The translations under genes were made by a program, and so were the position numbers. A DNA stretch of 53,708 nt, taken from NCBI GenBank assembly GCA_947591215.1, contig CANQCZ010000008.1, positions 1 through 53,708 on the forward strand. The letters are read 5' to 3'. The notes beneath the pieces were generated by a model, which worked only from the letters and a program-made list of their open reading frames with translations, made no database searches and was not told the origin of the DNA. Of this stretch, positions 42,337 to 52,287 are shown piece by piece. The stretch is from an uncultured Bacilli bacterium. GTDB lineage: Bacteria; Bacillota_I; Bacilli_A; RFN20; CAG-449. Position 1 is the stretch's first letter; each line of letters starts with the position of its first letter.

Positions 42337-45255
42337 ATGAAAAAGAAAAATTTAATAATTGCTCTCAGTCTTGGATTAGTAATCAGTGCTATTACATGGG
42401 GTAGTTACATTAATATCTCTTCTAATGAAGAAAATTTCGATAATGAAAATAGTGATTCTTCCTTTGGATTTGGAAATGCGCTTCAATTAGCGGATGGCTC
42501 AAAAGTTGTTACTTCGAAAGATACTAAAAATATCGATCCTTATGTAGGAGTTCAAGTTTCAGAAGAAAATGAAGGAAAACGATCAATTCGCTTTTTTGCG
42601 GCTATTTCAACTTTGGATGTTAACGCGTCATTTACTAGAACGATGTATCAAGGTATTTCAAACACAATTACTAAAGAAAAAGAAATATACCATTTAACTA
42701 AAGCTTATTCTTCGTTGAGCGATGGTGATACTGTCTACAATCCTAGCGATTATGGTAATAATTATCATTATTTTATTACATACACCATGAATAACATTCC
42801 GGAAGATCATTGGTTGGATACCTTAAAAGTAACGGTAAGAGTAGGGGAATTTTATAAGTCAATCAACGCAAATGTTATGGGTGTTATCTTAAAGGAACAA
42901 GGAGATAATCAAGATTTAACTTACACGTTGACTTCTGAAGGTCACTATAGCGTTGCGGCAGCAACCGATTCAATAGAAGAAGCGATAGTGATGCCTTATG
43001 CCGGTAACTTTAAAGGCGGAGAGAGATACGTTGCCAGTGATTATGGCATTGTCGATACGGTAGCAAGCAGTGGCTTTTATCGTGCTGCAAATACACTTTC
43101 TAGAGTTAGTTTACCGGATACGATCGTTTCTTTTGAAAAATACGCATTCAGAAATTGCGATAAAATCAAAGATTTTACATTTCCGAAAAATCTTAAGACA
43201 ATCGCCTTGGATGGTTATGGAACTAACTCTTTAAGCGCGGTAGCTAATATGACCGGATTAAAACGTGTGCGATATGAATCGATCGCCTTGGAATCAGCGA
43301 ATATCGATATATTAAAATCGGCTGCGGAGTTAGAAAGTCTTATCATTGGAGCAGAAGTTGCCTCTATTCCGGAAGGGACATTTGTCGCGTCACTTAATCT
43401 TCAAGAATTTAAATATGAAGGATCTAAAGCACAATGGGAAAATGTCCAAGTAGGCAATATGAATTACGTTTTCCGCGATAATTATCTTGTGTGCACCGAT
43501 TCTTTAAAATACGATATTACTTTTGATCCTAATGGAGGCTCTTTGACAATCGATGATACTACATATACCTCTAGCGATCCGTATGTTATTAGCGAATGGG
43601 AAAACAAAAAAATTCAAATTTTTTCAAACATTCCTACCTTTGATGAACAACATCGCTTTGAAGGGTGGTATAGTTCTAATACCTTTGAAGAAGATACCAA
43701 ACTTCAAACCAAAGAAATCGTTGTCACCGGAAATGTCACATACTATGCAAAATATTCTGAATATTCTAGTGATGATGGACACGATTATCAATCGGCAATA
43801 CCGCTTGTATTAGAACAAGTTTATAGTCGTACCACAAGCGCCGATGGTTTTAAAGCATTCTATTTTAAATATACACCACAAGTAACTGACGTATATTATT
43901 TTACGGACATTAAAACCGATAGTTATTCAGACAATATTGCATATTTATATGAATTAGAAGATGATGGAACGTTAGATGAAACTACTTATTTAACTAAAGA
44001 TGATGATAGTGCCTACGGCAACAGATTTTCAATCGGATATCAATTGGAACAAGGCAAAACTTACATCTTTAAGGCCGCTACGGAAAGCATTTATTCTTAT
44101 GGAGAAATGAACGTTGCGCTACGAACTATCGATGGCGATAGTGAAGACGAAATACAGACGATTCAATATCAGCAACAAGTTGATGCAAGAGTCGGTTCCT
44201 CAAATTATAAAAGGTATTTTACTTATACCCATAATATTGATGAAAAGGATATAAGAATGACCATCGAGTGTGCTTTCTCACCGCAAGTATCAATGGTTGC
44301 TTCTGATGAAACCGTAATCTTATCAAATGCTTCGGTTTCTGCTTCAACTAACAATAAATATTTTGATTTAAGTGGATTACAAAAAGGCGAAACATATACT
44401 ATTACATTTGGTGCAGTCGCCGGAAGACCATCAAGCGGTGAATGTACGATTGTCTTAGATCAAATTCCTAAAGGAGCTACCAAAAATAATGGTATTGAAA
44501 TTCAACTTGATCAGTTGACTGATGTCGATTGGAATGCCGGTATTCATGAAAGCATTAGGAATAGCTACAGCGCCACTTATACATCTACATTCTCGGCAGT
44601 GTATTATTCTTTTGTGCCTTCTCACGATATGGTTGTAGAGTTAGAAGTCGAAGGGTTAAGTTACAGTAATCCGATATATGCTTACATAGGAAACGAAAAT
44701 GAAAATTCGGCTAGAGTTGGTGAACTAGGTTCTTCCGGTACCAATTCTTCCGGTTATCAGTATATATCACCAAGCAGCGGTACAGCAGGCATTTATTTAT
44801 CTTTAAAAGCTGATAACTACTATAGTTTCAAATTTATGGGTCAAAGTTCTAGCAGTTTTGTCCATTGTACATATTCAATTCAATTTAAGGTTACAGAGAT
44901 AACGAGTACGTCTACAATGGAAGAACCCCATGAAATAGAATTCAATGATTTTGTAAGTGAATATTATGTTACAACTGATGTTATGGGATTCACTAATGTC
45001 TATGAATATTTTAAATTCATCGTTAAAGGTGGTAACGTTAATAAAATGGAATTCTTTAGATCAGTCAATATCGAACTTTATAAAGTTGATGGCGATGCAG
45101 TGACGCTATTTGATCAATGGACGGATACGGATTCGATTACAAAAACCAGCGAAGGTGAAGATTTATGTCTCAATGAAGGCGAGACATATATTATGAAAGT
45201 GGTTTATACTAATTATAACAATAATCTATTAAGATTTAGATTCTCATTGGCGTAA
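42337..45255 (+). CDS. Large secreted multi-domain surface protein (BspA-like LRR)
   Basis: 972-aa protein. An N-terminal hydrophobic segment (LIIALSLGLVISAITWGSY) is a signal or anchor; no lipobox or LPXTG. The parts are: N-terminal beta domain (about 40-200), BspA-type leucine-rich repeats (about 225-385; e.g. YAFRNCDKIKDFTFPKN), a Listeria-Bacteroides (Flg_new) repeat (ITFDPNGG ... FEGWYSSNTFEEDTKL ... VTYYAKY) and four PPC-like beta-sandwich domains (about 485-970). LRR and Flg_new proteins of this type act in host or partner adhesion (family knowledge). How the protein is held on the cell is unclear. Confidence 0.85.
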   Translation: MKKKNLIIALSLGLVISAITWGSYINISSNEENFDNENSDSSFGFGNALQLADGSKVVTSKDTKNIDPYVGVQVSEENEGKRSIRFFAAISTLDVNASFTRTMYQGISNTITKEKEIYHLTKAYSSLSDGDTVYNPSDYGNNYHYFITYTMNNIPEDHWLDTLKVTVRVGEFYKSINANVMGVILKEQGDNQDLTYTLTSEGHYSVAAATDSIEEAIVMPYAGNFKGGERYVASDYGIVDTVASSGFYRAANTLSRVSLPDTIVSFEKYAFRNCDKIKDFTFPKNLKTIALDGYGTNSLSAVANMTGLKRVRYESIALESANIDILKSAAELESLIIGAEVASIPEGTFVASLNLQEFKYEGSKAQWENVQVGNMNYVFRDNYLVCTDSLKYDITFDPNGGSLTIDDTTYTSSDPYVISEWENKKIQIFSNIPTFDEQHRFEGWYSSNTFEEDTKLQTKEIVVTGNVTYYAKYSEYSSDDGHDYQSAIPLVLEQVYSRTTSADGFKAFYFKYTPQVTDVYYFTDIKTDSYSDNIAYLYELEDDGTLDETTYLTKDDDSAYGNRFSIGYQLEQGKTYIFKAATESIYSYGEMNVALRTIDGDSEDEIQTIQYQQQVDARVGSSNYKRYFTYTHNIDEKDIRMTIECAFSPQVSMVASDETVILSNASVSASTNNKYFDLSGLQKGETYTITFGAVAGRPSSGECTIVLDQIPKGATKNNGIEIQLDQLTDVDWNAGIHESIRNSYSATYTSTFSAVYYSFVPSHDMVVELEVEGLSYSNPIYAYIGNENENSARVGELGSSGTNSSGYQYISPSSGTAGIYLSLKADNYYSFKFMGQSSSSFVHCTYSIQFKVTEITSTSTMEEPHEIEFNDFVSEYYVTTDVMGFTNVYEYFKFIVKGGNVNKMEFFRSVNIELYKVDGDAVTLFDQWTDTDSITKTSEGEDLCLNEGETYIMKVVYTNYNNNLLRFRFSLA

Positions 45256-45284
45256 AAGTCAATATCAAATATGTTTAGCCGTTT

Positions 45285-45318
45285 AAAAAATAGCGAGAGT
45301 TAATTCTCGCTATTTTTT
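45285..45318. terminator. Bidirectional terminator
   Basis: AAAAAATAGCGAGA and TCTCGCTATTTTTT pair perfectly. A and T runs on both sides can serve the surface protein gene and the convergent alr gene. Confidence 0.92.
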
Positions 45319-45413
45319 AGTTTTAATATATTGAAACAAACTTATTTTAAGTATCCGAATTTTCTCACACTGAATTTTTTAATATGCTTGTTTATTTATC
45401 TATTTATATTGAC

Positions 45414-46433
45414 TTATACTCTATAATAATTTCTTTTTAATCGTGGACTTAAAGTCGCTAGGATTTCGTGTGGTGAAATGTTGTATAACTTGGCTAAATC
45501 GATCACTTTAATGTGTGGACCGATGATTTCAAGTGGTTTTGAAGGATCGAGAACTTCGCGCGAAAAAAACATCATATGATCCATGCAAGTTTTGCCGATT
45601 TGCGGTAAGTAATCATCTTGATACGCGATGGTCTTTCGCTTGGAATTCCATCCGTCGCTATATCCTAAAGGTATCGTGATGACGTTTCCTTGACTTTGAC
45701 ATACACCAAGTTGATCATAGCCTACCGTTTCTTTTTCACTAACGGATTTTATTCGATATATTGGCGCAAAACATTCTAGACAAGGTTTTAAATCCGAATA
45801 TTGAGAACTGATACCATAAAGATATAATCCGATTCGACATGCGTTTGTTTCGGGAATTGATTTTTCGATAAAGTATGATGATGAAGTGTGGATAATTAAA
45901 GAAGGGTAGTCTTTAAATTTCTGAAGCATCCGTTTGAAAGTTTGATATTGTTCATCAAATTTGTTTTCATCGGCGAAATGAGTATAAATTCCTTTTAGAT
46001 TCAAATGACTGTTTTTAATGATTGAAATTGCTTTATCGATCTCTTTTTCGACGATGCCTAAACGATTGAATCCTGTCTCTAACGCGAGATGAATTGAAAA
46101 AGGAATGCGACTTTTTGAAAGTTCTTCTAAATATTCTATTGATGAGATTGAAAGAGTTATTCGATAACTGTAAAGAATATTTAATTCATTTGCCGGTTCA
46201 AAAAGGAGTATTGGAGTTTGGATTAAATTTTTTCTGATTGAAATGGCTTCTTCAAATGTGGTGACCGCTAACATCGTTGCGCCTAAAGAAGAAAATAATT
46301 TTGAACATTCTATAAGTCCGTGACCATAAGCGTTGCTTTTCACTACAGCGATGATGTCTTTTCCGGATTTTTTGCGTAAATAAAGAAAATTATTCTTCAT
46401 ATTCTCAAGATTGATATTTAAAAAAGTCCGCAT
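45414..46433 (-). CDS. alr: Alanine racemase
   Basis: PLP-dependent enzyme making D-alanine for peptidoglycan. PLP Lys in VVKSNAYGHG, catalytic Tyr loop VGYDQLG, PLGYSDGW and the KTCMDHMMF strand are present. At 339 aa it is at the short end of the family. The ATG at 46433 follows GGTGA and is preferred to the track start at 46445. It follows the Crh-like gene by 48 nt in the same direction. Confidence 0.93.
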   Translation of the reverse strand: MRTFLNINLENMKNNFLYLRKKSGKDIIAVVKSNAYGHGLIECSKLFSSLGATMLAVTTFEEAISIRKNLIQTPILLFEPANELNILYSYRITLSISSIEYLEELSKSRIPFSIHLALETGFNRLGIVEKEIDKAISIIKNSHLNLKGIYTHFADENKFDEQYQTFKRMLQKFKDYPSLIIHTSSSYFIEKSIPETNACRIGLYLYGISSQYSDLKPCLECFAPIYRIKSVSEKETVGYDQLGVCQSQGNVITIPLGYSDGWNSKRKTIAYQDDYLPQIGKTCMDHMMFFSREVLDPSKPLEIIGPHIKVIDLAKLYNISPHEILATLSPRLKRNYYRV

Positions 46434-46481
46434 AATTTCACCCATTTAATGGTATGAATAATGCGAACTTAACATTCTAAA

Positions 46482-46745
46482 TTATTTTAATTTCAACGAT
46501 GTTAATAAACTTTCGAATTTGGTAGCGGCGATACTTTCGTCTTCGCCTTCTAATTCAATTGTGAAGGATGTACCGCTGACGATAATGAGTGCCATAACAT
46601 TCATAATTGATTTAAGATCGGCTCGTTCATCATTGATAACTAGCGTCGAAGAACATTTGTATCGATTGGCCTCGGCGACTAAATCCGCGGACAGCCGCGA
46701 GGTAAGACCGAGAGGATTATTGACTTTGCCTTCAATTTTAATCAC
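46482..46745 (-). CDS. HPr/Crh-like protein lacking the phosphorylatable His
   Basis: 87-aa HPr fold. The active-site motif GLHARPA reads GLTSRLSA: His15 is Thr. The regulatory serine context (LKSIMNVM, Ser46 in HPr) is kept. In Bacillus, Crh also lacks His15 but is phosphorylated at Ser46 by HPr kinase to act with CcpA (established); this protein looks similar in logic, with Thr rather than Gln. Start: AGGAGG followed by 8 nt leads to GTG 46745, while the track start 46754 overlaps the AGGAGG itself. Confidence 0.82.
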   Translation of the reverse strand: MIKIEGKVNNPLGLTSRLSADLVAEANRYKCSSTLVINDERADLKSIMNVMALIIVSGTSFTIELEGEDESIAATKFESLLTSLKLK

Positions 46746-46768
46746 TTTGACCACCTCCTAACATTAAA

Positions 46769-46798
46769 ATTTTACAATAAAATAAACTCGTTTAGCAA
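46769..46798 (-). promoter_or_regulatory. Promoter of the HPr-like/alr operon
   Basis: Minus-strand TTGCTA (46798-46793), 18-nt spacer, TAAAAT (46774-46769). Confidence 0.6.
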
Positions 46799-46864
46799 GG
46801 CTTTTCAAAATTATAGGATGGAAAAGTCTTTCTTGATGTATTATGATATAAACGAGGTGGAAAT

Positions 46865-47740
46865 ATGAATTATAAAGTAAGAAAAGCGATCATACCCGCG
46901 GCAGGTCTCGGTACTCGTTTTTTACCTGCGACTAAAGCCCTTCCTAAAGAAATGCTTCCGATAATTGATATTCCGACAATTCAATATATAGTGGAGGAGG
47001 CACGTCAATCAGGTATTGAAGAAATTTTGATTGTTACTAATAGCAATAAAACCTCGATTGAGAAGCACTTCGATGTCAGTTATGAACTGGAAACACGTTT
47101 AAAAGAAAGCGGTAAAAACGAAGAAGTGAAAATGATTCGCAATATCGCCGAGATGGCTAATGTTTATTTTGTCAGCCAAAAAGAACCCAAAGGTTTGGGT
47201 CATGCGATTTTGTGTGGTGAATCTTTTGTAGGAGACGAACCATTTGCTGTGTTGTTAGGCGATGATTTAGTGGTCAATCGTCATGGAGAACCAGCTTTAA
47301 AACAGCTGATTAAAGCATACGAAAAAACGAACACTTCAATTCTTGGAGTTCAAAAAGTCGATCAAAATGATGTTTCAAAATATGGCATTGTGGCTCCTAA
47401 AGAAAAAGTAAGCGATTTGTTTGAAATTTCCAATATGGTTGAAAAACCAAAAGTTGAAGAAGCGCCTTCTTGTGAAGCTGTTTTGGGTCGCTATGTTTTA
47501 ACTCCGAAAATATTTGAATTATTGAAAACCCAAAAACCCGGCAAGGGTAACGAAATTCAATTGACGGATGCTTTAAAGCGTCTTTTGGAAAGTGAAAAGA
47601 TCTATGCTTGCCGTTTTGAAGGCGAAAGATATGATGTCGGCGATAAATTCGGCTTTGTAAAAGCCACGATTGATTTTGCTCTCGATCGCAATGATTTAAA
47701 AGAGAAAGTGCAAAACTATCTTCAAGGTTTAAAATTTTAG
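46865..47740 (+). CDS. galU: UTP-glucose-1-phosphate uridylyltransferase
   Basis: Makes UDP-glucose for glycans and glycolipids. N-terminal IPAAGLGTRFLPATKALPKEMLPI is the nucleotidyltransferase signature; LLGDDLVV, VEKPK, EIQLTDAL and YDVGDKFGF are family motifs. At 291 aa it is complete. AACGAGGTGG precedes the ATG. Divergent from the HPr-like gene. Confidence 0.95.
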   Translation: MNYKVRKAIIPAAGLGTRFLPATKALPKEMLPIIDIPTIQYIVEEARQSGIEEILIVTNSNKTSIEKHFDVSYELETRLKESGKNEEVKMIRNIAEMANVYFVSQKEPKGLGHAILCGESFVGDEPFAVLLGDDLVVNRHGEPALKQLIKAYEKTNTSILGVQKVDQNDVSKYGIVAPKEKVSDLFEISNMVEKPKVEEAPSCEAVLGRYVLTPKIFELLKTQKPGKGNEIQLTDALKRLLESEKIYACRFEGERYDVGDKFGFVKATIDFALDRNDLKEKVQNYLQGLKF

Positions 47741-47769
47741 ATTCTATATCAATCTTGATATAGAAATCT
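47739..47769 (+). promoter_or_regulatory. Inverted repeat between galU and nifJ
   Basis: AGATTCTATATCA and TGATATAGAAATCT pair with one bulge around a 4-nt loop. No T tract follows. It overlaps the -35 region of a likely nifJ promoter (TATACT at 47784-47789), so it may be an operator; a weak galU terminator is the alternative. Confidence 0.5.
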
Positions 47770-47820
47770 CGTCATTTATGGTATATACTAATTAATGGTT
47801 TTTATTAGGAGGAAATAAGA

Positions 47821-50800
47821 ATGGAAGAAAATACCAAAAAATCTTTCCTTTCAGTTGATGGAAACACGGCGACTGCGTTAGCTTCCTACAATTTCACTGA
47901 AGTGGCAAGTATTTATCCGATTACCCCATCTTCAACGATGGCTGAATTAGTCGAACAATACGCTTCAGAAGGAAAGAAAAACTGCTTTGGAACTGAAGTT
48001 AAAGTTGTGGAAATGCAATCTGAAGCAGGTGCATCGGGAACTGTACATGGTGCTTTGCAAGCCGGAGCTTTGGCGACAACTTACACCGCTTCGCAAGGTC
48101 TATTGTTGATGATTCCGAATATCTATAAATGGGTCGGTGAAATGTTGCCGGCTGTTTTGCATGTCTCGGCTAGAAGTTTGGCGACACGTTCGCTTTCGAT
48201 ATTTGGCGATCATCAAGATATTTATGCAGTGAGACAGACCGGTGTGACTATGCTTTGTTCTCATTCGGTTCAAGAATGTGCGGATTTAGCGCCTTTGGCA
48301 CACTTGATTGCCATTAAATCTGAAGCTCCTGTAGTCCACTTCTTCGATGGTTTTAGAACTTCACACGAAATTCAAAACGTGGAATTCGTCGATAATTCCG
48401 AATGGAACAAATTAATCGATCAAGAAAAATTAGAAAATTTTAGAAAAAGAGCTTTAAATCCACATACTCATGCTGTAACTCGCGGTGGGGCTGAAAATGA
48501 CGATATCTATTTCCAAGGCCGCGAAGCTCAAAACCAACACTTTGCTAAAGTTGTGGAAATCGCAGATGAGTATTTTAAAAAGGTCAGTGAATTAACCGGC
48601 CGTGAATATGCGCCATTTGTTTATTATGGTGATAAGAATGCCACTCGCGTGATTGTGGCGATGGGCTCAGTTACTGAAACCACTCGCGAAGTGGTTGATG
48701 CTTTAAATGCTAAGGGTGAAAAAGTAGGTTTAGTAAAAGTTCATCTTTATCGTCCTTTCGCTAGTGCCTATTTTGTTAAAGCCTTGCCATCAAGCGTTAA
48801 AAAGATCGCTGTTTTGGATCGCACCAAGGAAATCGGGGCGACCGGCGAACCGCTTTATTTGGATGTTGTCGCTGCTTTACGTCAAGAAGGCCGCAATGTC
48901 GATGTCGTTTTAGGAGGTCGTTATGGCCTTTCAAGCAAAGATACGCAACCGAAACACATTAAAGCAGTTTACGATTTCTTAGATAGCGATAAAAATTGGA
49001 ATTCATTTACGGTTGGAATCGTCGATGATGTCACTCACTTATCGATTCCGGTCGATGATTCTTTCCACGTTGAAGGTGATTACACTTCTTGCTTATTCTA
49101 TGGATTAGGATCTGATGGTACTGTTTCGGCCAATAAATCTTCAATTAAGATCATCGGTGATGCCACCGGACAATATGCGCAAGCATATTTCGCTTACGAT
49201 TCCCGTAAAGCAGGCGGTGTCACTCGTTCACACTTGCGTTTCGGAAAAAAACCGATTCATTCGACTTATTATATCGAACATGCTGATTTCTTATCATGCT
49301 CGCTCGACAGTTATATTTACAAGTTTGATATGCTCAAGTGCTTGAAGATGGGCGGAACATTCTTACTTAACACCGATATTCTTCCTGATGAATTAGAAGC
49401 TAAACTTCCAAATCGTGTTAAGAAACAACTTGCCGATAAGAAAGCTAAATTTTATATTATCGACGCAAATGCGATCGCTGCAAAAATCGGATTAGGTCGA
49501 AGAACAAACACTATTTTACAAGCTAGTTTCTTCTACTTGAATCAAAACATTATGCCTTATGCCGAAGCTCAAGATTGGATGAAAAAATTTGCCAAGAAGA
49601 GCTATGCCAAAAAAGGCGATGAAATCGTAAAGATGAACTGGGATGCAATCGACGCTGGTGCCGATGGCTTAATCGAAGTCGAAGTGAAACCGGAATGGTC
49701 TTCATTACCTTTGAATCAAACTCAAACCGCTAGTGACGATGAGTACTTTGATTCATATGTCAACGTTATCGGATCTTTAGACGGATACAATTTACCGGTA
49801 TCTAAATTTACCGAATACGAATTATTGGATGGTACGATGCGCAATAATGTGACCTTTAAGGAAAAACGTTCCATTGCCGACAAAGTTCCGATGTGGATTA
49901 AAGAAAATTGTATTCAATGCGGACAATGCGCCTTCGTTTGTCCTCATGCAACCATAAGGGCCTTTATGCTCACTGATGAAGAAGTGAGTAAGATTCCGGG
50001 TAATAAGGATGTCTTAGATGCGCTTGGCGGACCGAACGTCAAAGGATTAAAATATCGTATTCAAGTGACACCGCGCAACTGTGTCGGATGTGGACTTTGT
50101 GTCGTTGAATGTCCAGGAAAACAAGGTCAAAAAGCTTTACAAATGGTTGAATCAAAGACTCAATTTGATCAAGAACCCGCTGCTGATTATCTTTATAAAG
50201 AAGTCCCATATAAAGAAGGATTATTCCCGACAACGACCGTTAAAGGTGCAAGTTTCTTGATGCCATATGTCGAAGTATCCGGAGCATGTGCCGGATGTGG
50301 TGAAACACCATATTATCGTTTGGTCTCACAACTTTTTGGTAAAGATATGTTAGTGGCCAATGCGACCGGATGTTCTTCAATTTATAATGGTTCTACTCCT
50401 TTAACACCATTCTGCACCGATAAAAATGGCGAAGGTATCGCTTGGGCTAACTCGCTATTTGAAGATAACGCTGAATATGGTTACGGTATGAGAGTTGCAA
50501 CCAACTATAAGTTGGCACAAATCGTTAAAATCTTAGAAGAAAATAAAGATAATGTCGAAGATGAACTCAAAGATTTAATCAATCAATATATCGAAAAAAT
50601 CAAAGATCGTAAATTTGTAAGAACGATCGTCGATCGGTTAGTAAGTTTAATCAAGGCTTCTAAAAATGAAGAAATCAAGAAGGTCTTGGAATTTGAAAGA
50701 GATTTGATTGATAAATCAGTATGGATTGTCGGTGGTGACGGATGGGCTTACGATATCGGTTATGGCGGATTAGATCACGTTGTTGCCAATGAAGAAGACG

Positions 50801-51360
50801 TCAACATCTTAGTCTTGGATACCGAAGTTTATTCAAATACCGGTGGTCAATCTTCTAAATCTTCACAAACCGGATCCATCGCTAAATTTACGGCTTCCGG
50901 TAAAAAAACTGCGAAAAAGAATTTGGCGATGATGGCGATTTCTTACGGCCATGTCTATGTCGCTCAAATAGCAATGGGCGCCAATAAAATGCAAGCGATT
51001 AAAGCTTTGCAAGAAGCTGATAGTTATGATGGACCATCGCTTATCATCTGCTATTCGCCATGTCAAGCCCATGGTATTAAGGGTGGTTTAGCTAACTCGC
51101 AATTGACCGAAAAGAAAGCTGTTGAATGTGGTTACTTCCCGATTTTCCGTTATGATCCACGTTTGGAAGCTCAAGGTAAAAATCCGATGCAGTTAGATTG
51201 CCCAGAACCTGACTTCTCTAAATTCAGAGATTTTGTGATGTGTGAGACACGTTATTCACAACTTCCGAAAGTTAATCCGGAACACGCCGAAGAATTGTTG
51301 ACTAAATCACAACAATATGCGGCAATGCGTTGGAAGAGATTTAAAAAATTAGCTGATTAA
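47821..51360 (+). CDS. nifJ: Pyruvate:ferredoxin (flavodoxin) oxidoreductase
   Basis: 1179-aa single-chain enzyme that converts pyruvate and CoA to acetyl-CoA, CO2 and reduced ferredoxin. The domains in order: PYR-type TPP domain (IYPITPSSTMAE), gamma domain, ferredoxin-like 4Fe-4S domain with two clusters (CIQCGQCAFVCPHA about residue 697, CVGCGLCVVECPGK about 755), and the PP-type TPP domain with the proximal cluster (GACAGCGE; GDGWAYDIGYGGLDHV; EVYSNTGGQSS). All cluster cysteines are present. RBS AGGAGGA. It is oxygen-sensitive in known cases, consistent with an anaerobe. Confidence 0.97.
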   Translation: MEENTKKSFLSVDGNTATALASYNFTEVASIYPITPSSTMAELVEQYASEGKKNCFGTEVKVVEMQSEAGASGTVHGALQAGALATTYTASQGLLLMIPNIYKWVGEMLPAVLHVSARSLATRSLSIFGDHQDIYAVRQTGVTMLCSHSVQECADLAPLAHLIAIKSEAPVVHFFDGFRTSHEIQNVEFVDNSEWNKLIDQEKLENFRKRALNPHTHAVTRGGAENDDIYFQGREAQNQHFAKVVEIADEYFKKVSELTGREYAPFVYYGDKNATRVIVAMGSVTETTREVVDALNAKGEKVGLVKVHLYRPFASAYFVKALPSSVKKIAVLDRTKEIGATGEPLYLDVVAALRQEGRNVDVVLGGRYGLSSKDTQPKHIKAVYDFLDSDKNWNSFTVGIVDDVTHLSIPVDDSFHVEGDYTSCLFYGLGSDGTVSANKSSIKIIGDATGQYAQAYFAYDSRKAGGVTRSHLRFGKKPIHSTYYIEHADFLSCSLDSYIYKFDMLKCLKMGGTFLLNTDILPDELEAKLPNRVKKQLADKKAKFYIIDANAIAAKIGLGRRTNTILQASFFYLNQNIMPYAEAQDWMKKFAKKSYAKKGDEIVKMNWDAIDAGADGLIEVEVKPEWSSLPLNQTQTASDDEYFDSYVNVIGSLDGYNLPVSKFTEYELLDGTMRNNVTFKEKRSIADKVPMWIKENCIQCGQCAFVCPHATIRAFMLTDEEVSKIPGNKDVLDALGGPNVKGLKYRIQVTPRNCVGCGLCVVECPGKQGQKALQMVESKTQFDQEPAADYLYKEVPYKEGLFPTTTVKGASFLMPYVEVSGACAGCGETPYYRLVSQLFGKDMLVANATGCSSIYNGSTPLTPFCTDKNGEGIAWANSLFEDNAEYGYGMRVATNYKLAQIVKILEENKDNVEDELKDLINQYIEKIKDRKFVRTIVDRLVSLIKASKNEEIKKVLEFERDLIDKSVWIVGGDGWAYDIGYGGLDHVVANEEDVNILVLDTEVYSNTGGQSSKSSQTGSIAKFTASGKKTAKKNLAMMAISYGHVYVAQIAMGANKMQAIKALQEADSYDGPSLIICYSPCQAHGIKGGLANSQLTEKKAVECGYFPIFRYDPRLEAQGKNPMQLDCPEPDFSKFRDFVMCETRYSQLPKVNPEHAEELLTKSQQYAAMRWKRFKKLAD

Positions 51361-51364
51361 TACT

Positions 51365-51398
51365 AAAAAACCTCAATGCAAATTGAGGTTTTTTTTTT
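51365..51398. terminator. Bidirectional terminator
   Basis: AAAAAACCTCAAT-GCAA-ATTGAGGTTTTTTTTT, between the convergent nifJ and sugar kinase genes. Confidence 0.93.
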
Positions 51399-51399
51399 A

Positions 51400-52287
51400 T
51401 TATTTTTTATTTAAAAATATAAAATTCAGTAGTTCCTCTTTAGAAGGATAGTCATCGAGTGGATGAGACACTGCGTAAGAACCATTGGCGATGGCAAATG
51501 TTAAGATTTGCTTTAATGAATAAGGAAGTGAATTTTTGCATTCTTGATACATATAAAGAACTCCGGCCATAAAAGCATCACCGGCTCCAAGAGTATTTAA
51601 GCAAGAACACTTTATAGCGGGTAACGAAATATGAAAATCATGATAATAAACCTCAGCACCTTCTTGACCTTTTGTAATAAATAATAAACAATCTTTCTTT
51701 AAATTACTTGAAGAGATATTTAATATTTTTGCTTCATCTTCACTCATTTTAAGAATATTGCAAAGGGGAAGAATTTTAAGATATGTCTCTTTCATTTTTG
51801 CACTAGAAGCAAATAATGAAGGACGAAGGTTCACATCAAAACTGACTATCTTATTTTGTTCGTTTAAAAAACCCATCAATTTTTCCGTTTTTTCTTCGCC
51901 TTGCTTAGACGTTAATGGTAAAGAGGCAAAGTGGAAAAGATCACATTCTAAAATTAGCATACCGACCTTTTCATCGTTTAATAATTCATAAGCACGATTT
52001 TCTTCAAAGTGAAAATGACGTTCTCCATTTTGATCGATTGAGACTTTGGAAACACCGCTTTTATATTTTTCTTGCTGAGAAATGAAAGCGGTAATCTTAG
52101 GATGATTGATTAAATCATGTTTTAAAATCGATCCTTCTTTGTCATTGCCGATTGAAGAGCAAAAATAACATTTCTTGCCTAAGTGTGAATACCTTTTTGC
52201 GACATTATACGGAGCACCGCCTGCATAATATAGTGTTTTTTTCTCTTCAACGATATCTAGAATCATTTCGCCAAATAACGCAATCAT
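51400..52287 (-). CDS. PfkB-family carbohydrate kinase (fructokinase-like)
   Basis: 295-aa ribokinase-family kinase. N-terminal LFGEMILDIVEEKK and GGAPYNVAKRYSHLG form the sugar site (the APxNVA pattern is typical of fructokinases), SIGNDKEG follows, and NTLGAGDAFMAGVLY carries the catalytic Asp of the anion hole. The substrate is probably fructose or a related sugar (inference). It is monocistronic on the minus strand and convergent with nifJ; a weak GAGAGG-like RBS precedes the ATG. Confidence 0.87.
   Translation of the reverse strand: MIALFGEMILDIVEEKKTLYYAGGAPYNVAKRYSHLGKKCYFCSSIGNDKEGSILKHDLINHPKITAFISQQEKYKSGVSKVSIDQNGERHFHFEENRAYELLNDEKVGMLILECDLFHFASLPLTSKQGEEKTEKLMGFLNEQNKIVSFDVNLRPSLFASSAKMKETYLKILPLCNILKMSEDEAKILNISSSNLKKDCLLFITKGQEGAEVYYHDFHISLPAIKCSCLNTLGAGDAFMAGVLYMYQECKNSLPYSLKQILTFAIANGSYAVSHPLDDYPSKEELLNFIFLNKK

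Noticed and set aside
43553-43813. 86-aa ORF inside the surface protein gene
   Set aside because: Shadow frame; the covering frame has clear Flg_new and PPC-like patterns.
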